Assembly: GCA_963921935.1 (NCBI GenBank)
Contig: OY998180.1
Location: forward strand, 82,891,139-82,955,138
Direction of reading: 5' to 3'
Length of the DNA: 64,000 nt
Origin: Galeruca laticollis
Lineage: Eukaryota > Arthropoda > Insecta > Coleoptera > Chrysomelidae
Shown: positions 23,055 to 33,497 of the stretch, piece by piece
How positions within the stretch are numbered: the stretch's first letter is position 1
Layout: each line of letters starts with the position of its first letter
Made by a program: the position numbers and the translations under genes
The notes under the pieces: model-generated
Databases searched by the model: none
The model's input: the letters and a program-made list of their open reading frames with translations, nothing else
What the model was told of the DNA's origin: nothing

Positions 23055-23767
23055 TTCTATAACCACCAGCAAACACCACAAAGGAGCATATTTTTGCAAA
23101 CAACAACAACATCGACTAAGTAATTTTCACAACAAACGAACCAAGGACATCACTCACTACTTGAGATTGGCCAGCCTCAAGTCACTTCAAAGCAGATATC
23201 AGACGACCCAACTCTACTTTTAGAAAAGGACGCAGATTCTAATCCAAAAAATATTGCTCAGTATGTTTTAAATTTTAAACCCAATGAGGGTGTTTAAATA
23301 CATGATAAACGTTTATAATTAAATTAATTATTATATGTAGTGTTCATGTATTTATTATAGAAGACGTTTTTATTTTGTACAATTACTTTTCTTCTTCAAT
23401 AATGTTTAATTTATTTCTAAAATAAATATATTCTAAAACTCACCTTCAGGTAGTCTTTTTTTAAAACCCTGTAGATAGCGTCACAAGTTTCCGGTATTAT
23501 TTTACTCAGTGATTGCTTGGAGATAATGGTGGTGAATTCCAAATCTTTGTAGCTTATGCCTGTCGCAAGAAACCTTAACGTGGCACTAAGTCTCTCATGA
23601 ACTGAAATGGATTTTCTCATGCAGGTGTTTTGCCTTCTAATGTAAGGAGTAAAAGATTTTAACAAATGATTGTAAGTTTCATTATCCATCCTCATGTAAT
23701 TACGCCAATCATCTGCTTCAAGTTCACGTAATAATCTGACATGAGAAAATGCATGTCTTTTTAACAA
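21509..23767 (-). pseudogene. Harbinger DDE transposase, two exons
   Basis: Exon 1 (23767-23444) has an N-terminal domain (RNYMRMDNETYNHLL, then HERLSATLRFLATGISYKDL) and ends at AAG/GTGAGT. Exon 2 starts after TTTCAG at 22349 and encodes the DDE_Tnp_4 domain: GSIDGKHIRI (first Asp), YCDVGTNGRISDGG (second Asp), FVGDEAFAMRPDL, and LSRARRTIENTLGILASRFRI. The C-terminal part ends at 21509. Lesions are one extra A in an A-run at about 22295-22303, a 23-bp tandem duplication at 22170-22215, and a frameshift near 21765. The intron holds the opposite-strand BESS exon. Confidence 0.8.
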
Positions 23768-24002
23768 CCATTCCCTCGACCATCTTAATCTACGTTTTTT
23801 TTAATCTTTTTGTTTTTTATTGCAATGCAAATAGCATAGAGCGACCAAAGAAGCGTTTCTTACATGACCGAAAACGTTTCGAAACTAAAATTTGACCGAT
23901 TAGTTGGAAACGTATGGACGCGATATCTTTTGTACTTTTTGTCGAACGTTTTGCATGAACATTTCATCGTTCGATAAGACGTTGTGTCTGGACCAGGCTT
24001 TA

Positions 24003-24589
24003 ATCACTGTCATGTACTGTCAAACTTTATAACATCATAAATATTCTCACATAATTCTATATATTATACTTCTAGCTTTCTGTTAAACTAATAGCCAAAT
24101 AGAACTATGAGACGGTGACGGTTTACTCAACATCTGCATAGGTTTGTACATATCACATGGAAAATATAACTGGATAAAGCTGTTGTCATTAACATTCGAC
24201 AAGCATCCAGCACAGTTGGATTTCCATTTTTATACGTTAGATCGATCTATCGACAAATAATACGTTGCATACTATATTCATTACTGACATTCATAATAAA
24301 ACATACCACAAAACTTGACTATATAATGAAGCTAGAAAATATGGAAAGGATATTGTAAAAAAATATTTTAGAAGTAGTTTGAGCACGTAATAAAAAATTA
24401 TAAATAGGTAGACAAGAAATGACAGAGCAAATGCGACATAAACAAGAAGTATGAATCAACTTGGTGATGAAAATGTAGAAAATATTGGACAAAACATCTC
24501 AATCTTGGATTTTATTCAATGGAAATTAATAGATAAAATACTAATAACACAACTGCACTGAATATACCATTTTCTTTTCAAATGATAAT
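24003..24589. other. A+T-rich non-coding stretch
   Basis: It lies between the Harbinger element and the minus-strand Gypsy-A fragment. No open frame, terminal repeat or similarity to other parts of the window was recognised. Confidence 0.4.
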
Positions 24590-24798
24590 AACTTTTAGCT
24601 AACACAGTTCTTATTTCTGATTCCCGAAGACTTTTGTAAGACGTTAACGCGAGTTTCACAGCTTCGTGTAGGACCTACACTAACAAATTTCTCATTACAA
24701 TTAGAAATATTGATTGTTTCACAAATGCCACTGCTTATAGACACACAATTCTTCAGTAATATAACGAGGATTTTGTTGACTGTTTTTCCTGTAGGTAT
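24590..24798 (-). mobile_element. Gypsy-A distal fragment (left half, split by BEL/Pao)
   Basis: On the minus strand this continues the sequence that ends at 32662 on the other side of the BEL/Pao insertion. Its first 50 bases match 40300-40345 in the 3' LTR of the intact Gypsy-A copy (CAACAAAATCCTC, ACTGAAGAA). After that the sequence differs and encodes a cysteine-containing stretch (NISNCNEKFVSVGPTRSCE, up to a stop at about 24596). That stretch resembles trypsin-inhibitor-like peptides, but several expected cysteines are absent. It is annotated as family sequence joined to an unidentified coding fragment. Confidence 0.55.
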
Positions 24799-26007
24799 TG
24801 TTTGGAAAACGACCCAAACAAAGAAAAAAAATAAAACATATTTTTTACCAAATAAAATTAAGTACGGCACTGTCTTTTCTTACAATGTATTAACGTCAAA
24901 ACATATACCACCAACCGTACAACATACAGTTAATCCTAGTTGGCTGATACGTCAAATCAATAAATTTTATTATTTGATTGGTCAAACAAGGAAAATGGCA
25001 GCTGTCAGTTTTTCGTCACTTCCGCCTTCTTCTTGATATGAGATTATCTCGTAGCGACACATCGTTTTTTGGTTGTAAGGTATAGAAATCAAGCAAGGCA
25101 TAGCCCTTTGTTTTAATACCAGGCAGTGGGCCACATGATATTATATTAATCCACAGCAACATATTTATAGAATAAATTTAATTGTTAGTTCAACAAGAAC
25201 TAAAGTTTTCCTGGACGTTTTTTGCATAAACAGAGTAAGTTTTTAAGGTAGTTTACTTCAACCTAGACCTTTCATGTTCAAGAAAAGCGCACAGCCGCAC
25301 ATCTTTAGCTTTTAAGTACTCAGTAAAAAGTACTGTAGAAGCAGTTATACATAAATTTGAGAAAGTTTAAGTGTTGCCAGAGAATCGGGTAATACCTGCA
25401 AAAGGTGGAATACGGTTCTCAATTGTATGGCGTCCATTTTGTATAACTGCAAGTTGTTGTAATCTTTAGACAATTGGAAATTGAATAGCTTATCGGCCAA
25501 GTTGGGAGATTGGTATAGTGTATCTGTGCCAAATTGCATAAAACAGGTGAATTCTTTACAATTTTTTTTTGTCAAGTTAACCTCAAATTTAAACAATCAA
25601 CATTAAAATAAAAGACTTACGAATAAGTCTTACACAACAAGTGTTTTACGTTTTCATCTTTCAACGCAGTAATTGTTTAGTAAAATAAGTGAATTCAACC
25701 ATACTAATACAACTTCTATATGTATCATATAGATGGCACTTTGAGTTAATTAGTTATAAGATAACCTAGAAATTGTTATTTTTATTTACATTTGTTTAGA
25801 TTTGAATAAATTTAGTTTATTAAGTTAGCTTATTCGTATTATTTACAAGTACTATAGTTTTAATACCTACAATTTAAATCCAATTACCTATGGAGCTCCC
25901 TAAATAGAGCTTTTTCAGTTTTATTGAGCTAGTCCATTAGCCAGGTTTATTAGTTAAACCTACTGAAAGTGGTATCAAGAGGAAAAGCGAAGCCCCCTTT
26001 TGATCCA
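24799..26007 (+). repeat. 5' LTR of BEL/Pao element
   Basis: TG...CA boundaries. The same 1.19-kb sequence recurs at 31470-32657. It contains an open stretch near its start (KNKTYFLPNKIKYGTVFSYN in one frame) also found in the other LTR, probably not a gene. A primer-binding site follows 5 bp downstream. Confidence 0.9.
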
Positions 26008-26012
26008 TTTTT

Positions 26013-26030
26013 TGGTCCTTCGGGCCGGAT
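26013..26030 (+). promoter_or_regulatory. Primer-binding site of BEL/Pao element
   Basis: TGGTCCTTCGGGCCGGAT begins 5 bp after the LTR end, where a tRNA 3' end should anneal. The tRNA cannot be assigned with confidence from memory. Confidence 0.65.
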
Positions 26031-26186
26031 GACTTCTACTTCTTAGAAAAACAACATAAATAAAAAGGTATTAAAGCTAAGTAATTGTAAATTTACTTGC
26101 ACAAGTAGTTAGTGGGACTACTCTGTGACAAAAACAAAGTTAATTCAGTTTGCTTTTTGTCAATATACTTACAGCTAACATTCAAC

Positions 26187-27561
26187 ATGAGTTACGAACA
26201 GCTGAAGGCTCAACGCACTGCTGCCAAAGGAAAGGTAACCAGGATATACAATTGGTTACAAACATATGATACTGATTATGAGACAGATGCACTAATGTAT
26301 CAAGAATACTTAGATAAATTAAAGAATGCCATATTGGCCTATGACGAGGTTCAGGATAAAATAGAATTGTTGCCTGATTACGATTCCTTGGACAGTGAAA
26401 ACCGTTCAATGTTTGAAGGTAACGCAATAGATTTAAAGGTACGTTTACAAAGATATATAAATAACTTTAACTGTACAAACCAATAATTTAACTTCTCAGT
26501 CACCAGTGCAACAGGTTTTACCTATTTCAAATGTTAAACTACCAGAAATACAAATTGCACCCTTTTCGGGTAAATTTGAAGAGTGGTCTCCTTTCATACA
26601 ACTGTTTGAAACAGTAATAATTGACAATGCAACGTTGTCAAATGTACAAAGATTTCTTTACTTAAAATCATTCCTAAAAGATGAACCACTTCAAATAATA
26701 AGTAGTTTACAAGTCACTAATGATAATTTCAACGTTGCCATATCTCTTTTAAGAAAAAGATACGAAAATAAACTAATTTTATTAAATGCTTTGTTTAATG
26801 CTTTGCTAGATTCAAAACCTGTAGTAAAACCTAATGCACAAACTTTAAGAGAATTTGTCATGAATTTAAGAAAAAGTTTGGATCAGATTTATAATTTAAA
26901 CTATTCAAATGCAGTGTTACTTGATTTGTTAATCATGCACATTTCAGTACGTAAACTTGATTTTGGCACAAGAAAGTCATTCGAACGCGAAAGAGACATT
27001 ACAGAGTTGCCAAGTGTTAACAAATTTCTTGAATTCTTAGAAAAACTATCTACAATTTTAGAAAACTTAACTTCTGATGATTCAAACTTTAATACAAGCA
27101 AAAAAAAGTCATCTCGTGTTGCTTTACACTCAAGCAAGGGAAATGAATTGCAACGAAATCAAAGTCAAGTTTGTTGTACATATTGTTCTGAAAAATCTCA
27201 TGTTATTTACAAATGTGATAAATTTAAAAGGTTAAATGTAAATCAGCGTCAAAAATTTGTACAAAACAAAGGGCTCTGTTTTAACTGTCTTACACAAGGT
27301 CATTCAAAAATTAATTGCACTTCGAGATCATGCTTTTTATGCCCACTTAAACATCATACCTTGCTTCATAAAAATCAAAGTACCCCTTTTCAATCAAATT
27401 CAAGTAACGATCAGTTACAGGGGCATAATAACTACTTTTCTAGAAAACGAAACAACTTTACTCGTGATCAAAATAATTCTCAAATTAGTTCAGAAAACAA
27501 AAGCCATAGTGGTAATAGGGTTTCACAAAGCCAACAAAGTAATTCCTTTGTACACCCTTGA
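26187..27561 (+). pseudogene. gag: BEL/Pao Gag
   Basis: From ATG 26187 an N-terminal helical part runs to TAA at 26484. The main body follows in the next frame from about 26485 (a one-base shift). It holds the Pao-type gag domain (LPEIQIAPFSGKFEEWSPFIQLFE, similar to DUF1759) and then zinc knuckles (CCTYCSEKSHVIYKC, GLCFNCLTQGHSKINC). A Ser/Asn/Gln-rich tail ends in a stop at 27561. In related elements it forms the capsid and packages RNA. Confidence 0.8.
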
Positions 27562-28700
27562 AACAATTCTCAAAACAATAACCCCAGTGGTTCTCAAAAT
27601 GTTCCAAATCAAGACAGAAACAGCTCAGTTCTTCACACAGCTGAAGATCACACTGCTCCATGTGGCAATCATTATCTCTACACTACTTCCGCCTACAACG
27701 GCAATACAGTCCATAGTGGTGTACAAATGGAGGTCAATCACAAGTCACATTAAATTCAGTCAATAATGATAACCAGGGTCATTATGTCTTGCTTGCCACA
27801 GCGCAAGTCCATGTTTACAAATCAAATAGTCTTCCCATTACTGCAAAAGTTTTACTCGATAGTGCCAGTCAAAGCTCATTCGTTACAGAAATGTTTTTGA
27901 AACGTTTAAATCTAAGCCCCTATGATAAACCATTAAATATCACAAGTATTTCACAAAATGTTCTCTCTTCTAACAAAATGGCGGATTTGGTCATTCATTC
28001 CATACCTTATCCTACTCGCAAATTTAAGGTTACTTGTTCAGTACTTTGAAACATAACTTGCAAAATACCGCAATCCAGGGTAGATACTTCCATGTTAGAC
28101 ATTCCCATAAATAACATGCCATTAGGTGATCCAGAGTATCACACTCCCGCTGAAATAGATATACTCATTGGTGCTGATGTATATTATGACATCATCTTAA
28201 ATAGCATATTCAAATTAGGACATAATCTTCCAGTTATGCAACAAACACATTTAGGTTGGGTGATTGCTGGCAAAGTTGCTAGTTCAGCCATGTTAGATAA
28301 AAATATCTACCTGTCATGCGCTAACCTTCTTGGACACAGTGGTGTCTCAATGTTCATTCAAACTTCACAGTCCAAAGTTTTAGATACCCAATTACAAAAA
28401 TTCTGGCAACTGGAAGAGGTTCCAGAAAAAATAATCCTAAGCAAAGACGACGAAAGGGCAGAAGCAATATTTGCCCAAACTACAAAAATCTTATCAAATG
28501 GTTGGTTTCAAGTCGACCTTCCACTAAAATCCCCAACTGAGTTTCAGTCCTTAGGTGATTCATTCATGATTGCTAAAAAACGGTTCGAGAATCTTGAAAA
28601 CAAGTTTCAAAAAGACACTTTATACTACACAGAGTATAAAAAATTCATTGATGAGTACTTAGCCTTAAAACATGGCAAAATAGTACCCCTTGAGTTGTAA
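27562..28700 (+). pseudogene. pol: BEL/Pao Pol N-part: protease and linker
   Basis: After a frame change the aspartic protease region is visible at 27789-28049 with VLLDSASQSSFVTE (DUF1758-type). A stop at about 28048 is followed in the same frame by DILIGADVYYDII and the conserved LGWVIAGKV near 28250. A linker with FWQLEEVPE leads toward RT, and the segment ends at a stop at 28698. Confidence 0.75.
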
Positions 28701-30268
28701 GTCAACAATTTTATAAATAAATATTTCCTGCCACACCATGCTGTCGTAAAGGCGGACAGTACGACAACAAAACTGCGTGTTGTCTTTGATGGTTCATGTA
28801 AAATCACAACAAAGGTCTCTTTAAATGATCTCACATTAAAGGGATACCAAATTCAGCCTGACCTTTATGACATCCTTTGTTGATTCCGCTCCTTTAAATA
28901 TGTTCTTACCTCTGACATTAAGAAAATGTACAGGCAAATCTTAATAAACCCCGATCATACATTCTTATTGAACATCTTATGGAGAGAAAATCCAAACGAT
29001 CCTTTACAGTGTATCGAGTTACAGACAGTAACTTATGGCACGAATAGTGCGCCATATTTAGCCACTCGTGTACTGGTTGAAATAGCTACCATGTACAAAA
29101 TTGATTTCCCTTTAGCTTCTCAAGCCCTGTCCAATCAATGTTATGTTGATGACATAATTACCGGAGTGGATGAGGTCACTCAACTTTCTGATCTATACGA
29201 GCAATTGAATACAGTTTTAAATAAACATGGTTTTTCTCTGCACAAATGGTGTTCCAATTCAATTGAGTTCTTAAATAAACAATTGCCAAACACAATAACT
29301 AACATTGACATAAATTTAGATGACAGTCCAAACAAAGTTTTAGGACTAATTTGGAAGTCACACGAAGACACAATGTGTATTTCCGTTTCAAGTGCCACTT
29401 ACAACGCCCCTTGGACTAAACGAAAAATATTATCGATCATTGCACAGTGCTATGACCCAATTGGACTATTGACAGCAGTCATAGTCATAGGCAAATTAAT
29501 CATGCAACAACTGTGGCTAGCCAAACTAAATTGGGATACAATAGTTATAGACTCATCCATCCTATCTGACTGGACAAAATTCTTAGAAAATCTAAATTTA
29601 TTGAAACAATTAAAAATCCCTAGATTTTTCTTTTCAGATTCCGCCATCCAGAAAATTGAAATTCATGGCTTTGCAGATTCAAGCATAAAGGCTTATGCTA
29701 GTTGTGTTTACATAAGAACTTTTTACCAAAATAACACTGTCACTTCCCATTTAGTGTCCTCCAAATCCAGAGTAGCCCCTCTAGAGTCAGTCTCACTCCC
29801 AAGACTTGAACTATGTGCCATGTTATTACTTGCCAAGTTAGTTGCTAAGTTACTAGAAGTATTTAAAACAAGATTTCCCCTGAAGCTGTTCATTATTGGA
29901 CAGACTCTGAAATTGCCTTATGCTGGATTTCTTCTCATGCATCCAGATGGACTACCTTTGTTGCAAACAGGGTGTCACAAATCCAAGATTTAACTTCCAA
30001 CTTTACATGGCATCACATAAACTCAGCAAACAACCCTGCTGACTTGCCCTCCAGAGGAATATTTCCTCAAAACCTACTAAATAATACATTATGGTGGCAT
30101 GGACCAGCATTCCTGCTTAATCCGAAGTCTAAGTTCAAACTTTTCACCCCCTCTAATCAAGGTGGCAAAGTAGAGGAGAAAAAAGTTATTCTAATCACAA
30201 ACAACCAACAAACTCCGGATTTTTGCACCCTATTCTGTTACCATCTCATAATTCAGTTGTGTCCTTGA
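28701..30268 (+). pseudogene. pol: BEL/Pao reverse transcriptase and RNase H
   Basis: RT motifs in order are HHAVVKADSTTTKLRVVFDG, SDIKKMYRQILI, a TYGTNSAPYLATRVL block, and the catalytic YVDD at 29142-29153. A premature TGA occurs near 28880. The RNase H-like region begins with IEIHGFADSSIKAYASCVY and SLPRLELCAM. A frameshift near 29910 precedes HHINSANNPADLPSRG, a Pao-type motif close to the end of this region. The enzyme would copy element RNA and remove it. Confidence 0.8.
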
Positions 30269-31371
30269 TGTTAAAACAAGAACATCTAAGATTACTTCAT
30301 GCTAGTCCACAAACAGTTTTGTCCAACTTCAAACTAAAATATTGGCCCCTAAATGGTCTTCGTGAAGTAAAAAGCTTAATCAGAAAATGTACTAAGTGTT
30401 TTAGATTTCAGGCTAAACCAACCCAACAAATAATGGCAGACCTCCCTGAGTATCGCTTAGGCCAAGCTAGGTCATTTCTAAAAACTGGCATAGATTATGG
30501 TGGCCCCTTCCTGCTAAAATCTTCTAAGCTCAGAAAAGCCCCTGTAATCAAGGCCTACATTGCAGTCTTTGTATGCATGGTAACAAAATCCATACACATA
30601 GAACTTGTCACTGAATTATCAACAAATGGATTCATTTCTACCCTAAAGAGATTCATATCCAGAAGAGGTAACCCGTCCATAATATTTAGTGATAATGCTA
30701 CTAACTTCTTAGGTGCAAGAAATATACAATATACAAGAGTACTTGTCACTAACAAACATTGAGTTTAGGTTCATTCCTCCCAGAAGCCCTCATTGGGGTG
30801 GTATTTGGGAATCAGCAATCAAAGGTGCCAAATATCACATTAAACGATTAATTGGTGATATTCAAATGACTTTTGAAGACTTTTATACGATTTTGGCCCA
30901 ATTAGAGGTAATTCTGCATTCAAGACCTCTATATGCTCAATCAAATGATCCCAATTACTTACAAGCCCTTACCCCTGGTCATTTCTTAGTTGGTTCAAGT
31001 TTAACTGCCTTCCCTGACAAGGATGTTTCCGAAGTTTCTGAAAACAGGTTGTCACTGTGGCAACGATGTGAATAAGTTAAACAGAACTTTTGGAAACGTT
31101 GGTCAGTCGAATACCTAAACTTACTACAAAACCGTCCTAAATGGTTAAAACCCCTACCCAACTTAAAAGTCGATGACTTAATTCTTCTAAAAGAGGATAA
31201 TACTCCTCCACTAAAATGGCCCTTAGCCAGAGTTATGGAAACATTCCCCGTACCTGACAATAAAGTACGAATAGTCAAAATAAAAACTCAACATAAAGTT
31301 TTTACTCGTCCCATTACTAAATTGTGTCTCTTACCTTACTTCGATGTGACCGAAACGTCGTTGTCAATTTA
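30223..31371 (+). pseudogene. pol: BEL/Pao integrase and C-terminal domain
   Basis: The zinc-binding region (HLRLLHASPQTVLSNFKLKYW, CTKCFRFQA) precedes the integrase core. Catalytic-core motifs are GIDYGGPF, IFSDNATNFLGA and, after a frameshift near 30715, PPRSPHWGGIWESAIK. TAA at 31073 interrupts the C-terminal DUF5641-like part (FWKRWSVEYLNLLQNR, DDLILLKEDNTPPLKWPLARV), which ends at about 31371. The 3' LTR starts 99 bp later. Confidence 0.8.
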
Positions 31372-31469
31372 GTAATCTAATCCCGTTGTCACCTTCCGTA
31401 ATATTACATCATTGTTCAATTTCATGTTAATTTCAAGAAAAGCTATAGCTTTCCTTAGAGGCCCCAGTA

Positions 31470-32657
31470 TGTTTGGGAAACGACCCAAACAAAGAAAAAA
31501 ATAAAACATATTTTTTACCAAATAAAATTAAGTACGGCACTGTCTTTTCTTACAATGTATTAACGTCAAAACATAAACCACCAACCGTACAATATACAGT
31601 TAATCCTAGTTGGCTGATACGTCAAATCAATAAATTTTATTATTTGATTGGTCAAACAAGGAAAATGGCAGCTGTCAGTTTTTCATCACTTCCGCATTCT
31701 TCTTGATATGAGATTCTCTCGTAGCGACACATCGTTTTTTGGTTGTAAGGTATAGAAATCAAGCAAGGCAAAGCCCTTCGTTTTAATACCAGACAGTGGG
31801 CCACATGGTATTATATTAGTCCACAGCGATATATTTATAGAATAAATTTAAGTGTTAGTTCAACAAGAACTAAAGTTTTACTGGACTCAAGGATGTTTTT
31901 TGCATAAACAGAGTAAGTTTTTAAGGTAGTTTACTTCAACCTAGACCTTTCATGTTCAAGAAAAGCGCACAGCCGCACATCTTTAGCTTTTAAGTACTCA
32001 GTAAAAAGTACTGTAGAAGCAGTTATACATAAATTTGAGGAAGTTTAAGTGTTGCCAGAGAATCGGGTAATACCTACAAAAGGTGGAATACGGTTCTCAA
32101 TTGTATGGCGTCCATTTTGTATAACTGCAAGTTGTTGTAATCTTTAGACAATTGGAAATTGAATAGCTGATCGGCCAAGTTGGGAGATTGGTATAGTGTA
32201 TCTGTGCCAAATTGCATAAAACAGGTGAATTCTTTTCAATTTTTTTTGTCATACAAGTTAACCTCAAATTTAAACAATCAACATTAAAATAAAAGACTTA
32301 ACTACGAATAAGTCTTACACAACAAGTGTTTTCATCTTTCAACGCAGTAATTGTTTAGTAAAATAAGTGAATTTAACCATACTAATACAACTTCTATATG
32401 TATCATATAGATGGCACTTTGAGTTTATTAGTTATAAGTTAACCTAGAAATTGTTCATTTTTATTTACATTTGCTTAGATTTGAATAAATTTAGTTTATT
32501 AAGTTAGTTTTAATACCTACAATTTAAATCCAATTACCTATGGAGCTCCCTAAATAGAGCTATTTCAGTTTTATTAAGCTAGTCTACTAGCCAGGTTTAT
32601 TAGTTAAAACTACTGAAAGTGGTATCAAGAGGAAAAGCGAACCCCCCTTTTGATCCA
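31470..32657 (+). repeat. 3' LTR of BEL/Pao element
   Basis: It matches the 5' LTR along its length with scattered substitutions and indels, and it lacks a stretch of about 15 bp present near 25830 in the 5' copy. It is preceded by a short purine/C-rich stretch (TTAGAGGCCCCAGTA) in the position of a polypurine tract. Confidence 0.9.
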
Positions 32658-32662
32658 GGTAT

Positions 32663-32965
32663 CTATAATTGATTTAAACATTTCTTTTTTTGTACAATTT
32701 TATAAATATTCGTTAAAATGATGGCTAATAAAGTACAAGATGGGAGAATCAATTTGACTTATTTCACGAATACTATTAATCATTATTAAATTAAATATAA
32801 CTAATAAGACTGTCTCAATGCCCCCCATTTATATTTTAATATATTCAAACTTGTTAGATTATATTAAAATTAAAATCTTTTATTTTCTATAATCTCATGT
32901 CAATAAATTTCAGTTTCTAACTAATTTCATTCATATACCTTAATCTAAATATTTACATGAATATT
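32663..32965 (-). mobile_element. Gypsy-A fragment (right half): polypurine tract and LTR start
   Basis: The reverse complement matches 39960-40300 of the Gypsy-A element. Shared features are TTTTAATATAATC, ATATTAAAATATAAATGGGGGG (polypurine tract, seen here as a C-run at 32821-32826), CTTGTACTTTATTAGCCATC, and the start codon of the small ORF. BEL/Pao inserted a few codons into that ORF. This is an older sibling copy in reverse orientation. Confidence 0.75.
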
Positions 32966-32989
32966 GGCTCATTTTAAACCAGTATAATA

Positions 32990-33497
32990 TATATCTAGGG
33001 TCAGTAATAAGCAACATGGGTGGATGCGTAGAAGAGGTTAAAAGAAGAATAGCCTTGGCAAACAGTGCGATGTTGAGACTTACCTAAATATGGAAAAGCT
33101 CATACATAACTGAAAACACTAAAATGGATCTGGTTCGAACGTTGGTCTTTCCAATCTTCTCATACGGTTCAGAATCGCGTGGACACTTAGAGCTAAAGAG
33201 CGCAAATATATTGATTCCTTTGAACTGTGGTGCTACAGGAGAATTGCTTAGAATCACCTGGACCACGAGGAGAACTAATCAGTCGATACTGGTCGAGCTA
33301 AGTGTAACCACCAGACTATCATCATTATGCATGAATAAAGTGTTGCAATACTTTGGAAACGTAGCTAGAAGACGAGATGACAATATAGACAGGTTTATAG
33401 TTATGGGAGAAGTACAGGGAAAGAGAAGTAGAAGCCGATCGCCTATGAGATGGTCGGATCAAATCAAACAAGTCACAGACCATCCCCTTTACGTATC
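32990..33497 (+). pseudogene. Non-LTR retrotransposon RT C-terminal tail (part 1)
   Basis: In shifting frames it encodes VKRRIALANSAMLRL, DLVRTLVFPIFSYGSES, LLRITWTTRRTNQSIL and KVLQYFGNVARRRDD. These are the signature tail of RT from LINEs annotated in insects as endonuclease-reverse transcriptase. Several frameshifts and stops are present. It is interrupted at 33498 by an inverted-repeat DNA element and continues at 35386. Confidence 0.7.

Larger units (their letters stand above)
20055..23999. mobile_element. PIF/Harbinger DNA transposon with LINE insertion
   Basis: Termini are inverted repeats beginning AGCCTGGTCCAGACACAACG (21 identical bases, similarity continuing with a shift). They are flanked by TTA at 20052-20054 and 24000-24002, the 3-bp target duplication typical of Harbinger. 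It contains the two expected genes: a MADF-BESS protein on plus and a DDE transposase on minus. A 665-bp LINE at 20657-21321 is nested inside; without it the element would be about 3.27 kb. Both genes carry lesions, so this copy is not autonomous. Confidence 0.9.
24799..32657 (+). mobile_element. BEL/Pao LTR retrotransposon, full-length structure
   Basis: Two LTRs of about 1.2 kb (24799-26007, 31470-32657), both beginning TGTTTGG and ending TGATCCA, enclose gag and pol in BEL/Pao order. GGTAT flanks both sides (24794-24798 and 32658-32662), a 5-bp target duplication as usual for the superfamily. The LTRs differ by substitutions and small indels, for example an 8-10 base difference near 25220/31886, so the insertion is not recent. 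Reading frames are broken at several places. Confidence 0.92.

Noticed and set aside
24710..25036. Plus-strand frame in the BEL/Pao 5' LTR, repeated in the 3' LTR
   Set aside because: The duplication is explained by the LTR; the peptide matches no family and lies in U3-like sequence.
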